NCBI GenBank assembly: GCA_934435195.1
Contig: CAKSAJ010000008.1
Location: 35,009-99,008, forward strand
Direction of reading: 5' to 3'
Length of the DNA: 64,000 nt
Source: an uncultured Schaedlerella sp.
GTDB lineage: Bacteria > Bacillota > Clostridia > Lachnospirales > Lachnospiraceae
This document shows positions 24,475 to 33,972 of this stretch, piece after piece. Position 1 is the stretch's first letter. Each line of letters opens with the position of its first letter. Position numbers and translations under genes: made by a program. A model generated the notes under the pieces. The model was not told where the DNA came from and searched no databases. It worked only from the letters and a program-made list of their open reading frames with translations.

Positions 24475-25092
24475 ATGCTGCAGTTGGATGAAGACCAGAT
24501 TAAGGAAACCCTGAAACACTACCAAGAAATCACGCAGCAAATCCATGCTCGTGTTTTAAGTATCCGTCAAATGATGGATGAAACAAACAATCAGCTGATT
24601 GAGATTGCATCGTATCCCAAAATAGACTTTGGCAAAACCAGTACTCGATGTGGTACACGGAAAGATTTACTGGATGTCTATGAACGATATCAAGAGTTGA
24701 TTGAAGAAAAAGAGGAGAACTTTGCAGAAGAGCTTCGGGAGCTGCTTGTCCGAGCGGAAAGTGTAAAGCGGGTATATTTATGCTATCAGGCACTTGGAAA
24801 TGAAGCCTATGAGATTGTAGACAAGCTGTACATCAAAAAGATTCCGTATAAAGCAGTGGAAGCGGAGTCGGGTTTGAATCACCGGATTTTTGAGGAGAAG
24901 AGAAAACTGGCAATCAAGGAAATACAGAGGCTCTATGAAAGTGACCGGTCGGATATGCAGATTGTCAGATATTCGAATCAGCGAAGCCACAAGAAAAAAC
25001 GAACTGTGGTGGAAGTCGATGGACAGATGTCGATGATGGATTTTATGAATCAAGAGAAAGTAGAAACAGAGAGTAAAACAGGAAACGGTTGA
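24475..25092 (+). CDS. Sigma-70-like (DUF1492/ArpU type) element protein
   Basis: A 205-residue helical protein. The middle (VYLCYQALGNEAYEIVDKLYIKKIPYKAVEAESGLNHRIFEEKRKLAIKEIQRL, about residues 100-160) looks like the sigma region 4 helix-turn-helix of DUF1492/ArpU proteins that occur in phages and conjugative elements. It probably regulates element genes. ATG 24475 is chosen for AAAGGA six bases upstream. Confidence 0.6.
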   Translation: MLQLDEDQIKETLKHYQEITQQIHARVLSIRQMMDETNNQLIEIASYPKIDFGKTSTRCGTRKDLLDVYERYQELIEEKEENFAEELRELLVRAESVKRVYLCYQALGNEAYEIVDKLYIKKIPYKAVEAESGLNHRIFEEKRKLAIKEIQRLYESDRSDMQIVRYSNQRSHKKKRTVVEVDGQMSMMDFMNQEKVETESKTGNG

Positions 25093-25105
25093 GGAGATGA
25101 GAAAG

Positions 25106-25663
25106 ATGAGTTGGAATGAACATCAGCCAGTGAAGCTGGATTGGATGAAAGAGTATTATGAAACAGAACGAATCTATAAACAGAACCGGACAAGAGTATA
25201 CATCCTGTTTGGCATTGGGATGCTGCTCAATCTTGGTCTGTGGATCTGGTATGCAAAAGCTGAAGGCTATCATCCGGTGTTGGAGCAGCTACAAATAATC
25301 AGCCCGACTTGGAAGAACCAGTTTTTCCTGTATCTGGACGAATGGAAGAGAAGTGATATTGGGATGCGGATGTTTGGTTCAGTTATTCTGCTTGGAATGG
25401 TCGTTGGGAGAATATACAGGATATTGTGTCAAATCGGATTTCTCTTTGGTATCTGGTGGGTATGGAAACGATTTTGGCAGAAAAGTATGTTGATTTGCAT
25501 GCTTTCCATTCTGTTTTGCTTTATAACCATCTGGTTCTACCTTGGTGCAGCCTATGTGATTGCGGGACCGGTGATGTTATGTGAGTTTATGAAACTCCAT
25601 ACACAAAAAGTAAAACGAGAGGTACATAAAAAAGCAATTGATGTATGTAAGGATTCAAAGTGA
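25106..25663 (+). CDS. Element-encoded membrane protein of unknown function
   Basis: A 185-residue protein with four hydrophobic segments (about residues 27-47, 86-102, 105-121 and 128-155) and basic ends. Related proteins are found at this position in Lachnospiraceae elements; I recall the label DUF6050 but cannot verify it. ATG 25106 has GGAG about ten bases upstream. No motif indicates a role. Confidence 0.55.
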   Translation: MSWNEHQPVKLDWMKEYYETERIYKQNRTRVYILFGIGMLLNLGLWIWYAKAEGYHPVLEQLQIISPTWKNQFFLYLDEWKRSDIGMRMFGSVILLGMVVGRIYRILCQIGFLFGIWWVWKRFWQKSMLICMLSILFCFITIWFYLGAAYVIAGPVMLCEFMKLHTQKVKREVHKKAIDVCKDSK

Positions 25664-25704
25664 AAAGTAAAGAGTGAATGCACGGAATAGTGGTGCATAG
25701 AGAA

Positions 25705-25737
25705 GGAATCGTCAGCTGTTTTGATGATTCCTTTTTT
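25705..25737 (+). terminator. Intrinsic terminator before the pilus operon
   Basis: GGAATCGTCA-GCTGTTT-TGATGATTCC forms a 10-bp stem with one mismatch and is followed by TTTTTT. It ends the parA-parB-repA transcript. Confidence 0.85.
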
Positions 25738-25769
25738 GCTGCAAAAATTCAGAAGAGAAAGGAATTATC

Positions 25770-25820
25770 ATGCGAAAAGAGTGTTCTCGAAGCCCACCCA
25801 TAGATACGACAAGGGAATAG
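25770..25820 (+). CDS. Possible 16-residue leader ORF of the pilus operon
   Basis: An ATG at 25770 with AAAGGA five bases upstream opens a 16-codon frame (MRKECSRSPPIDTTRE) 46 bases before the first pilin gene. The space in between can form a small hairpin (GTCTG-AGAAAA-CAGAC). It could be a leader peptide or chance. Confidence 0.25.
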   Translation: MRKECSRSPPIDTTRE

Positions 25821-25865
25821 AAAAGCCTGTCTGAGAAAACAGACTGGTTTCGGAAAGGAGAAAAG

Positions 25866-28145
25866 ATGAAGAAAAAGAAACGAGTGCAGGAGATTTTGAT
25901 TGTCCTCTTTGCGTTTGTAATACTCGTCCTGTTTGTTGCTGCAGGAAGGATTGTTACCTATGCAAAAGAATCCAAAGAGGATACAGTCAAGAATAAACGC
26001 ACGGAAGATATTTATTACTTTACCGAAGATACCGATTATTCGAAGATTGAACGATGTGAGTATTCGGAGATTGACTGGACGAAGTACGGAAACAATGGAA
26101 TCAAAGATGAAGGAACCAAAGAATATCTGGAAAGTATGGGGATTGATGCGGAGAAAGATGAAACCTATGGAGTCACACTGGCAAACAAACTTGCAAGTAT
26201 GCCGATGACCATGGGGATTGCAGAAGACTGGGCAGTAGGAACGGTTCACTGGGGCATGTGTGATATCACATCCAGTTGGTTTGTTCCATCCGAAGGGCAG
26301 TCCTATTTTACCCTTGGAAATTTCCGTGATGGGCTGGAAGGTGTGGAGATGATCGGGGCGGGATGGTGCGCAGACCATACCGCAGCAGAACCGGCGGCAG
26401 GTCATCAGGTTATTAGTGTTATGTGTACCGTTACAAGTGTAGATCCCTCAACCGGATGGATTTACATGAATCTGTATCTGACTCCGTATGACGCAACGAC
26501 CGGACAATCAAACCAATGGGGATTGATCGGGTATCAGCATATTTCAGCCAATGTGCGTGTTAGAAAGCCGTTCAACGGAACTGCAAAGATCATCAAGAAA
26601 TCTGCAAAATCGGAAGTTACCCTTAACAACAGTGGATACAGTCTGGAAGGTGCATACTATGGGATCTGGAAGAACCGAGAATGCACCGATGGAACGGGTT
26701 TGAGTTTTACAACCAATGCAGATGGTGTGGGAGAGTTGAACGGAACATTACCGGCAGGAACGTATTACATCAAGGAATTAACTGCGCCAACCGGCTATGC
26801 GTTGGATCCAACCATTTATACCATCAACATTCAAGCAAATGGAACAGCCACGTTGAATGTGTCAGATACGCCGATCATGAATCCGTTGGGAATCCTGTTG
26901 GGAAAGGTGGACGCAGCCACCAATCAGAACAAACCAGCCGGAAGTGGGACGCTAGAGGGTGCACTGTTTACAGTGAAATATTATGACGGTTACTACGATT
27001 CGGATCCGGCAGCACAGGGAAAGAATGCAAAGAAAACATGGATATTCCGAACAAATAATGAGGGTGTTTGTTATTATGACAATTCCTATCTGCAAGGTGG
27101 AAGTGATGAGCTTTATCTGAATCTGGATGGAAAAGCAGCTCTGCCATTGGGAACCGTGACCATTCAGGAAACGAAGTCACCTAGTGGATATCAGAAAAAT
27201 GACACGATTTATACGGTGAAGATTACAGAGGATGGGAAGGACAGCGCATCGGTGCAGACCTACAATAAACCGACTGTTCCAGAAACATCCTTGGACTTGG
27301 AACTGACTAAAAAGCTGAAAGGCACAGAGATTATGATTCCTGGGGCAAAGTTTAAGCATACGCTGCCAAACGGCACAACCGAAATCCTCACAACAGATGG
27401 AAAAGGCAAGGCAGTGTTTCAAGGACTGACCTGGGGAAAACATATCATTGAGGAAGAGTCTGTTCCAGAGGGATACACCAAGAATCCGGGAAAAATCGCG
27501 TTTACCGTCGGGGAAGACAATACAATTCGAGTGACAGAGAATACAGCAACGGATCTGACTGGAAAGATGACATTTACCGTGAAATCAGATGGAAACGCAA
27601 GTCTGGTAGTAGAGGATACCTATGCACCTTATCGGCTTCATTTAACGAAAGAGAATGAAACCGGAAAGAAGCTACAGGGGGCAGAGTTTACCCTGTATTC
27701 AGACAAGACTTGTACAAAAGAGGTTGCCAAAGGAACGACGACAGAAGATGGCACGTTGGAATTTCAGAACCTGCAGGTGGAAACGAAGTATTACCTGAAA
27801 GAAACAAAAGCTCCGAAAGGATACCGGATTCCGGTCAATCCAGACGGAAGTGCAATCGTGTATGAAATCTATACAAAGAGTAATCCACTGGAACATGTCT
27901 TTGAATATTATGTAAATGGAACGAAGCATACAGAAAAAGACGGCATTTATGCGATTACAGGAACAAAAGAAAATAGAATTGTAAACCTGACTGTTGTAAA
28001 TGATACCGGAGTTCAGATGCCGGAGACAGGAAGCCCGCTGACGCTGTTACTTGTTCTGGCAGGAACAGGATGTATGGCAGGGGCATTGGTTTACGCTGTG
28101 AGAAAAGGAAAGAAAGAGGATTGTGAGAATGAAAAGAAAAACTAA
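25866..28145 (+). CDS. Cna_B-repeat surface protein with MPETG sorting signal (pilus tip or shaft)
   Basis: A 759-residue secreted protein: N-terminal signal helix (residues 8-30), a unique region (about 40-230) with an odd WGMCDITSSWF stretch, then four SpaA/Cna_B domains that end in the isopeptide Glu motifs KELTAPTGY, QETKSPSGY, EEESVPEGY and KETKAPKGY, and a C-terminal wall-sorting signal MPETG with a membrane helix and KKGK-rich tail. The Leu of LPxTG is Met. It opens the pilus operon after GGAAAGGAG and overlaps the next pilin gene by 17 bases. By size and position it is probably the tip adhesin; that is inference. Confidence 0.85.
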   Translation: MKKKKRVQEILIVLFAFVILVLFVAAGRIVTYAKESKEDTVKNKRTEDIYYFTEDTDYSKIERCEYSEIDWTKYGNNGIKDEGTKEYLESMGIDAEKDETYGVTLANKLASMPMTMGIAEDWAVGTVHWGMCDITSSWFVPSEGQSYFTLGNFRDGLEGVEMIGAGWCADHTAAEPAAGHQVISVMCTVTSVDPSTGWIYMNLYLTPYDATTGQSNQWGLIGYQHISANVRVRKPFNGTAKIIKKSAKSEVTLNNSGYSLEGAYYGIWKNRECTDGTGLSFTTNADGVGELNGTLPAGTYYIKELTAPTGYALDPTIYTINIQANGTATLNVSDTPIMNPLGILLGKVDAATNQNKPAGSGTLEGALFTVKYYDGYYDSDPAAQGKNAKKTWIFRTNNEGVCYYDNSYLQGGSDELYLNLDGKAALPLGTVTIQETKSPSGYQKNDTIYTVKITEDGKDSASVQTYNKPTVPETSLDLELTKKLKGTEIMIPGAKFKHTLPNGTTEILTTDGKGKAVFQGLTWGKHIIEEESVPEGYTKNPGKIAFTVGEDNTIRVTENTATDLTGKMTFTVKSDGNASLVVEDTYAPYRLHLTKENETGKKLQGAEFTLYSDKTCTKEVAKGTTTEDGTLEFQNLQVETKYYLKETKAPKGYRIPVNPDGSAIVYEIYTKSNPLEHVFEYYVNGTKHTEKDGIYAITGTKENRIVNLTVVNDTGVQMPETGSPLTLLLVLAGTGCMAGALVYAVRKGKKEDCENEKKN

Positions 28146-30030
28146 ACGAAATATGGCAATGTTGTTGACTGGAACACTGGCACTTACCGGGCTGGTAGCG
28201 GAGCTTCCGTATTCCATGTTTTCAGACAATCTGTCGGTGGTAAAGGCAGCTGCAGAAGGTCAGGTGTATAACACACAGAATGGCGTGGCAACATTGGGAA
28301 CCGGAACTGCCGGGATTACCATTGCCGGAAACAGTGGACAGACCTTGATTGGGAAGCGGTTCAATGTCTATAAGCTGTTTTATGCAGAGAATTCAAGAGA
28401 TGGGGAATCCATCAATTACACCTTCAATCCCACCTATGAACAGGCATTGAAAAATGTGGTTGCAAAGGCACTCTCTAAAGATGGAAAACAGACAAGTGCC
28501 GATCAGGTGACCGAGTACATGGTAATTGATTATATTCAGACCTTGAATACCAATCCGGTAGAAGGAACCCAGACAGACCAGACCTTAGAAGGTTCTTACA
28601 GCCTGTTCCGATATTTTGTGGAAGAGGTACGAAATGAGATTGCAGCATTAAACGTCGTACCGGATATGGTGAATGTAAAAAATGTCCGAAACGACAACAC
28701 CGTTCGGCTGGCTGGATTGGATTATGGATATTATGTTATTGACGAAGTCAGTGCGGTGGAGAATACTCATTCTGCAAGCTCCCTTTGTATGGTGGATACC
28801 GCCAATCCAACAGCAGAAATCACCATCAAGTCGGATTATCCAAGTGTGACCAAGAAGATTCAGGAAGACGATAAAAATGCAGATATTACAGATGCAGATC
28901 GCTGGAATGACATTGGAGATTATGAAATCGGGCAGACCGTACCTTATCGTTATGATTCCAATATCCCAAATATGAATGGATATGATACTTACTATTATGC
29001 ATGGCATGACAAGATGGATGAAGCACTTACGTTCCATCCAAAGTCGGTGAAGATTTCCATTACAGGGAAAGATGCAGCGGGAAAAGATAAAACGTACACG
29101 TTAAAAGAGGGCGAATATCTTGTAACAACAGAAGGAATCGGAGATGAAACATTTAACATAGTTGTCAATGATATCAAAGCGATCGTAGACCGGGAATTCG
29201 ATCAGATGAATGATCTGGGGGAAAATGTATACGGTCAGTCCGTGCTGCTGACTTACAATGCGACGTTGAATGAGAAGGCAGCCGACCACACCGGACGTCC
29301 GGGATTCGAAAATGACGTTCGCTTGGAATTCTCAAACGATCCGGATTCAACCGGTGTAGGCAAAACAGGATTTACGCCATGGGATACCGTTGTGTGCTTT
29401 ACTTATAAGCTAAATGTAGAGAAGCTCAATGACCATCAGAAGACCCTTGCAGGTGCAAAATTCCGTCTGTATTCCGATAAGGAATGCAAAAACGAAGTGT
29501 TTGTGAAGAATGCAGAGAATGGAACCGGATATGTTGTAATCAACCGGGATACGCTTGGAGGAACCGACCATACCGGAGGAACAACACCAACAAATGCAGT
29601 GGAAATGGTATCAGCAGAAGATGGAACTTTTGTTATCTATGGATTGGATGGCGGCACCTACTATCTGAAAGAAACAGACGCACCGGATGGCTACCGTCTT
29701 CTGACAACACCGATCACACTGACGGTAAAACCAACATTTACTGCAAGCCGTGATACTTATGTGAAAGGAAATGGAGCAACGGAAGATACGTTGCAGAAGC
29801 TGGAAGCAAGTGCACACATTGAAAGCTTTTACGACGGATTACTCGGAAAAGAGGATCAGACACTGACAACAGATGTGGCGGAGGGTTCGATGAATATGAC
29901 TGTCATCAATAAGGTCGGAAAGAAACTTCCGGTGACAGGTACATCTGTAGTTCTGATCATGCTCACTGCAGGTGCTGCTATGATGACAGGTGCAGTTGTG
30001 AAGGGGCGTAAGAAAAAAGAAGAGCTGTAG
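28129..30030 (+). CDS. SpaH/EbpB-like LPXTG major pilin
   Basis: A 633-residue pilin: signal peptide (residues 1-35), D1 domain with NVYKLFYAENS and a pilin lysine region (TIKSDYPSVTKKI), a middle fimbrial isopeptide domain (from about 380), a C-terminal Cna_B domain with YYLKETDAPDGYRLL, and the sorting signal LPVTG followed by a membrane helix and KGRKKKEE. The class C sortase that follows should polymerise it through the pilin lysine. ATG 28129 has AAAGAGGA eight bases upstream; the in-frame GTG at 28123 is less likely. Confidence 0.88.
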   Translation: MKRKTKRNMAMLLTGTLALTGLVAELPYSMFSDNLSVVKAAAEGQVYNTQNGVATLGTGTAGITIAGNSGQTLIGKRFNVYKLFYAENSRDGESINYTFNPTYEQALKNVVAKALSKDGKQTSADQVTEYMVIDYIQTLNTNPVEGTQTDQTLEGSYSLFRYFVEEVRNEIAALNVVPDMVNVKNVRNDNTVRLAGLDYGYYVIDEVSAVENTHSASSLCMVDTANPTAEITIKSDYPSVTKKIQEDDKNADITDADRWNDIGDYEIGQTVPYRYDSNIPNMNGYDTYYYAWHDKMDEALTFHPKSVKISITGKDAAGKDKTYTLKEGEYLVTTEGIGDETFNIVVNDIKAIVDREFDQMNDLGENVYGQSVLLTYNATLNEKAADHTGRPGFENDVRLEFSNDPDSTGVGKTGFTPWDTVVCFTYKLNVEKLNDHQKTLAGAKFRLYSDKECKNEVFVKNAENGTGYVVINRDTLGGTDHTGGTTPTNAVEMVSAEDGTFVIYGLDGGTYYLKETDAPDGYRLLTTPITLTVKPTFTASRDTYVKGNGATEDTLQKLEASAHIESFYDGLLGKEDQTLTTDVAEGSMNMTVINKVGKKLPVTGTSVVLIMLTAGAAMMTGAVVKGRKKKEEL

Positions 30031-30042
30031 AAAGGATGACAA

Positions 30043-30873
30043 ATGAATAGAACATGGGGCATTAGAGCCGTTTTCCTAATTGGATTTCTGCTCTGTTGTT
30101 TTCCAATTGTCAATAACGTGATTGAGCAACGGCATCAGGCAGATGCCGTTGCAACCTATCAAAAAGCAGCAGACAAAAGCGAAGATACATTGGAACAGAT
30201 GCTTTCAGAAGCAAAAGAGTACAACGATATGCTTTACCAGTCGGAAGGTGCAATTGTAGATGGAATGGATACACAGCTTTTATCGGATCAGAGTTACCAA
30301 ACGGTGCTGGATATTTCGGGCACAGGAACGATGGGAAGTCTGGATATTCCAAAAATCAACGTAGAACTTCCAATCTATCATGGGACGGAAGCGGAAGCAC
30401 TGTCTAACGGAATCGGGCATCTGCAGGGAACCAGTCTTCCAATCGGCGGAGAGAATGTACACAGTGTTCTGACCGGACATCGGGGACTGCCAAGTTCCAA
30501 GCTGCTGGTTCGTCTGGATGAGATGGAAACAGGAGATTTATTTTTTGTCCGGGTTGCAAATGAAACCCTTGCATATCGGGTATCAGACATTCAGGTTGTG
30601 AAGCCGGAAGAGACGTCCTGTCTTAAAATTCAGCCGGGGAAAGATTTGGTGTCCATTGTGACATGTACTCCTTACGGAATCAACACTCACAGGCTTGTAG
30701 TGACCGGGGAGCGTGTAGCGTACAAAAAGGCAGAGTATGAACGTATCAAGACCGAGATACCGTCTGTGCGCGAACTGTTGTTTACGATATTGCCGTTCGC
30801 TTTTATTGCTGTATCAATCGGGTTATGGATCAAGGACAGGAGGCACATTGATTATGAAAATGAGAAGATTTAA
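30043..30873 (+). CDS. Class C (pilin-polymerising) sortase
   Basis: A 276-residue sortase with two membrane helices, one near each end (residues 8-25 and about 245-263), the class C layout. Catalytic residues: His146 in LTGHRGLPS, Cys208 in VTCTPYGINTHR and Arg217 in the same motif. The central fold begins MGSLDIPKINVELPIYHG. It joins LPXTG pilins head to tail and acts outside the membrane. It lies between the major pilin and the minor pilin genes; its end overlaps the latter by 20 bases. Confidence 0.93.
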   Translation: MNRTWGIRAVFLIGFLLCCFPIVNNVIEQRHQADAVATYQKAADKSEDTLEQMLSEAKEYNDMLYQSEGAIVDGMDTQLLSDQSYQTVLDISGTGTMGSLDIPKINVELPIYHGTEAEALSNGIGHLQGTSLPIGGENVHSVLTGHRGLPSSKLLVRLDEMETGDLFFVRVANETLAYRVSDIQVVKPEETSCLKIQPGKDLVSIVTCTPYGINTHRLVVTGERVAYKKAEYERIKTEIPSVRELLFTILPFAFIAVSIGLWIKDRRHIDYENEKI

Positions 30874-31606
30874 GCAGCTGCTGGCCGTGTCGTTTGCAAT
30901 CGCGGCACTTTGCACGAATACCGCATTTGCTGCAGAACAGACAGAAAATAATACAACAAAAGAAGTGACAAAAGAAGAGTTGGTTGTGAATTCAACAAAC
31001 CAGAATTCCAAAGGAGAACAGACGCTTCCAACCAAAGAACAGCTTGCAGAGGTCAAGGAAGAAAAGACCGGCAGTATCGCCATCCAATTGACAGATGGAA
31101 AAGCGGGAAGCAATAAGAATGGAATCCGGTTCTCCTGTGTAAAAGTGGCAGATGTTATAGCAGGAGAGTATGTGCTGGATACAAGATATCAGCAGTCTGG
31201 GGTAGATTTAAACGGTGTGGACAGTGCCGCAGCTTTGAAAACAGTAGCGGAGAAGTTAAGCGGATACCGGACCGGAGAAGAGAAAACAGCTACAACAGAC
31301 CAGAATGGAGCAGTCAGCTTTTCCAATCTGGAAGTAGGAGTGTATTTGATCCAAGGGGAAGACAATCCAACCTTTGATGTAATCGAACCGGCTCTGATTG
31401 CCATTCCAACATGGAGTGATGAGGAAAAAGAAATGCTCTATGAGGTAACTATGGAACCGAAGCATACGCCACGACCGGATCAACCGAACCATACAGCTCC
31501 ACAGACCGGATTACAGGACAGAACCTTGTATTATCTTGCAGGAGCAGGGGGATGTATCGCAGTTGCGGGAGTTCTCCTGTTGATTGGGCGAAAGAGGAAA
31601 CGATGA
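30854..31606 (+). CDS. Minor pilin / SpaA-like surface protein with APQTG signal
   Basis: A 250-residue protein with a signal peptide ending TAFAAEQ (residues 1-25), a Thr/Asn/Glu-rich spacer, one pilin-type domain (TGSIAIQLTDGKAGSNKNGIRFSCVKVADV, YLIQGEDNPTFDVIEPALIAIP) and a wall-sorting signal in which APQTG replaces LPxTG, followed by a membrane helix and GRKRKR. It may be the pilus base that the class B sortase encoded next anchors to the wall. ATG 30854 follows AGGAGG. Confidence 0.82.
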   Translation: MKMRRFKQLLAVSFAIAALCTNTAFAAEQTENNTTKEVTKEELVVNSTNQNSKGEQTLPTKEQLAEVKEEKTGSIAIQLTDGKAGSNKNGIRFSCVKVADVIAGEYVLDTRYQQSGVDLNGVDSAAALKTVAEKLSGYRTGEEKTATTDQNGAVSFSNLEVGVYLIQGEDNPTFDVIEPALIAIPTWSDEEKEMLYEVTMEPKHTPRPDQPNHTAPQTGLQDRTLYYLAGAGGCIAVAGVLLLIGRKRKR

Positions 31607-31607
31607 A

Positions 31608-32285
31608 ATGGCAGGGACAATCAGAAAGATAGTCGCGTGTGGAATGCTTATAATGGGCATTGTTTTGACAGGATTGGCATACCGGGAACATCAGCCCTTT
31701 GCCGAGGCGAGAGCAAAGCAGGAGGCACTTGTACAAATGGCAGTAGCAGAACTGGAGAAGGGTTCCGAGGATCCGATGGATAGACAAATTGATTTTGAAT
31801 CACTACAAAGGTTAAATCCGGACATCATCGGATGGATCTATGCTCCGCAGATTGAGGTAGACCAACCAATCCTGAAAGGAAGCAGTGATACCGAATATCT
31901 TAACCGGGATTTTGAAGGAAACTACAGTCCACTGGGTTCCATCTTCACCTGGGCACATGCGGAGGAACGATTATCAGATGCACATCTTTGTCTGTTCGGA
32001 CATAACATGATGTCCGGTCAGATGTTTGGAAGGCTGGATGCGTTTGCAGAAGAGTCCTTCCGAAAGGAAAACAGTAAGTTATATTTGTACACTCCGGAAC
32101 GGGTAAAGGAGCTGGAAGTGGAGTCGGTGTATACGTGTCAAAATCAAGATGCGATATTTCAGGATGATTGGAAAACAGAATCCGAACAGCAGATGGTGAC
32201 ACTTGCTACATGCACCGGATATAGCAGCACTACAGATCGCTTGGTTGTGAACTGCAAGGTGACAAAAGAAAAACTGGTGCTGTAG
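31608..32285 (+). CDS. Class B sortase of the pilus operon
   Basis: A 225-residue sortase: one N-terminal membrane helix (residues 8-24) and the class B core with PDIIGWIYAPQIEVDQPIL, catalytic His132 in FGHNMMSG, Cys202 in ATCTGYSSTTDR and Arg211. The start is ATG 31608, two bases after the pilin stop. Within the pilus operon it probably attaches the finished pilus or the base pilin to the cell wall. Confidence 0.9.
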   Translation: MAGTIRKIVACGMLIMGIVLTGLAYREHQPFAEARAKQEALVQMAVAELEKGSEDPMDRQIDFESLQRLNPDIIGWIYAPQIEVDQPILKGSSDTEYLNRDFEGNYSPLGSIFTWAHAEERLSDAHLCLFGHNMMSGQMFGRLDAFAEESFRKENSKLYLYTPERVKELEVESVYTCQNQDAIFQDDWKTESEQQMVTLATCTGYSSTTDRLVVNCKVTKEKLVL

Positions 32286-32300
32286 GGAAAGGAACACACG

Positions 32301-32714
32301 GTGAAAAAATATGTGATAAGTATGGGATTGATTATGCTCTGTGTCGGGTGCGGCATTGGAGCATATTTCTTTTTCCAAAAGGGAAATGAAAAATTTATGG
32401 AAGAGAAACGACAAATCCAAACGGAACAACAGACCGTTGTGAAGCAAGAGGAGAGATCGGAGCCGATTTCAGAAGAAAAGACAGAAACAAACGAAGAAAT
32501 CGGATTTTCTCAGATAGAGACAACAAATGAACCCCAAAATAGTTCGGGAACAGAGATTGAACAGCCACAGCCGGTTACTGCAGCTGGAAATGTAGCAGGA
32601 ATGAAGGTTCCAAAGACCGGAGATGTCGGAATATTAATGGCATATTCACTGCTGGCGGGATTGTCCCTTGCGGTGATGGGAGCGGTTCTGATCTGGAACG
32701 GACAAAAGAGTTAA
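32301..32714 (+). CDS. Small surface protein with VPKTG sorting-like signal
   Basis: A 137-residue protein: N-terminal membrane or lipoprotein-like helix (residues 4-25, containing LCVGCG), a Glu/Thr/Gln-rich extended region, and a C-terminal VPKTG motif followed by a membrane helix and a short tail (WNGQKS). VPKTG would be an unusual sortase substrate. The tail is barely basic, so anchoring by sortase is uncertain. It closes the pilus operon. Confidence 0.6.
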   Translation: MKKYVISMGLIMLCVGCGIGAYFFFQKGNEKFMEEKRQIQTEQQTVVKQEERSEPISEEKTETNEEIGFSQIETTNEPQNSSGTEIEQPQPVTAAGNVAGMKVPKTGDVGILMAYSLLAGLSLAVMGAVLIWNGQKS

Positions 32715-32733
32715 AAAGGAGAAGAGAACAGTG

Positions 32734-33954
32734 ATGAATGTAACAGAGAAGAGTTCGTTTCTGGAAAACATGAACAAGATGTATGAAGACCGGGAAGCGA
32801 TATTCGAAAAGAGAGAACAGGAATACCAGAAACAAAAGAAGACATTGTCTGTGATGTTAGGACAGATCCAGCAGGAAAAGGATCGGTTGCTTCAACAGGC
32901 GAAAGAACAGGAATCTTTGCAAAAAGAGCTTAACGAAAAACAGGAGATGTTGCAAGGATGGTATGACGAGGAAGTACAGACCCGGAAAACACTGGAAGCA
33001 AACAAAAAGGAATATGAGGAAGAAAAGGAACACTTTCTGGTGCAGTCCCGGATGGAACTGGAACTTGCGAAAAATGAAAAAATCAAGGCTCAACAGGTAA
33101 AGGAAGCGTTTGAACATCAGTTGTCCGTGGTGGAGCTGTTATTGAATCAACAGGGTGAGGACGGAACAAAGGTAATCGAATTTTTCCATTCGTTTATGGA
33201 GGGGCAATCAACGAAAGAAACCGATGAAATGGGTTCAGAGAACGAACGATTAAAATCCGAAAACCTACAGCTACAGGAACAGAATGCGGGCTTGGCAAAA
33301 CAGCTGGAACATCTGCAGGAAGAAAAAGAAATGCTGGAAGAGGAAAATGAAGAGCTGGCAGATACGACCGCACATTTCGAACAGGAACGAAAGAAACTGT
33401 TGGGATTGATCGCGAAATTGCAAAGATCTGGACAAAAAAAGGAAGTTCAGGCAACAAAGGAACCAAGCAAAGAGGTACCGGGAGAAACAATCAATTCTGT
33501 GGATTGGGAAGAGCCAGTTTGGGAGTCGGTAGAGGTGGAAAGAGAAGATCAAGATAACATGGCAGAAGAGATGGCAGCACAGATGAAAGAACAAGAAGTT
33601 GTTTATGAGGAATTGACAGCCACCGTTTTGCAGAGTTACCTACAGAAAAATGAAAGACGGTGCGAACAGATGGAAATTCGGCATTCCGAAGACTGTGAAC
33701 AGCTGCATTTTACAATGAATGGATTGAATTATGCATTTCTGTTTTCTTCTCCGGCAGCATTTGAAGTATCGGCTCCTCGAAAAAACGGAAGGGTACTGCA
33801 GAAAGTACTTGCCAAAATGAATGAAAAGTATCCGGATGTAAAATTCCAATATGAGGATGGAAGTGTTTATGCGACCGGGTACTTTATGAACACCATCCGA
33901 CCGGAACGTTTGATGGAGCGAGTGCATGTCATAAGCGATTGTTTTAAACAGTAG
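32734..33954 (+). CDS. Coiled-coil protein of the conjugation region
   Basis: A 406-residue protein. Residues 15-235 are long heptad-rich coiled coils (Glu, Lys, Gln, Leu), then an acidic linker, and a globular C-terminal domain of about 110 residues (from EELTATVLQSYLQ to the end). There is no signal or membrane helix. It stands between the pilus and type IV secretion genes and starts with AAAGGAG before GTG-ATG; ATG 32734 is used. The function is unknown. Confidence 0.6.
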   Translation: MNVTEKSSFLENMNKMYEDREAIFEKREQEYQKQKKTLSVMLGQIQQEKDRLLQQAKEQESLQKELNEKQEMLQGWYDEEVQTRKTLEANKKEYEEEKEHFLVQSRMELELAKNEKIKAQQVKEAFEHQLSVVELLLNQQGEDGTKVIEFFHSFMEGQSTKETDEMGSENERLKSENLQLQEQNAGLAKQLEHLQEEKEMLEEENEELADTTAHFEQERKKLLGLIAKLQRSGQKKEVQATKEPSKEVPGETINSVDWEEPVWESVEVEREDQDNMAEEMAAQMKEQEVVYEELTATVLQSYLQKNERRCEQMEIRHSEDCEQLHFTMNGLNYAFLFSSPAAFEVSAPRKNGRVLQKVLAKMNEKYPDVKFQYEDGSVYATGYFMNTIRPERLMERVHVISDCFKQ

Positions 33955-33972
33955 CGGATAGGAGAAAAAGGA

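Noticed and set aside
25749..26405. Minus-strand 218-codon frame
   Set aside because: Shadow of the first pilin gene; Cys/His/Phe-rich composition and no ribosome-binding site.
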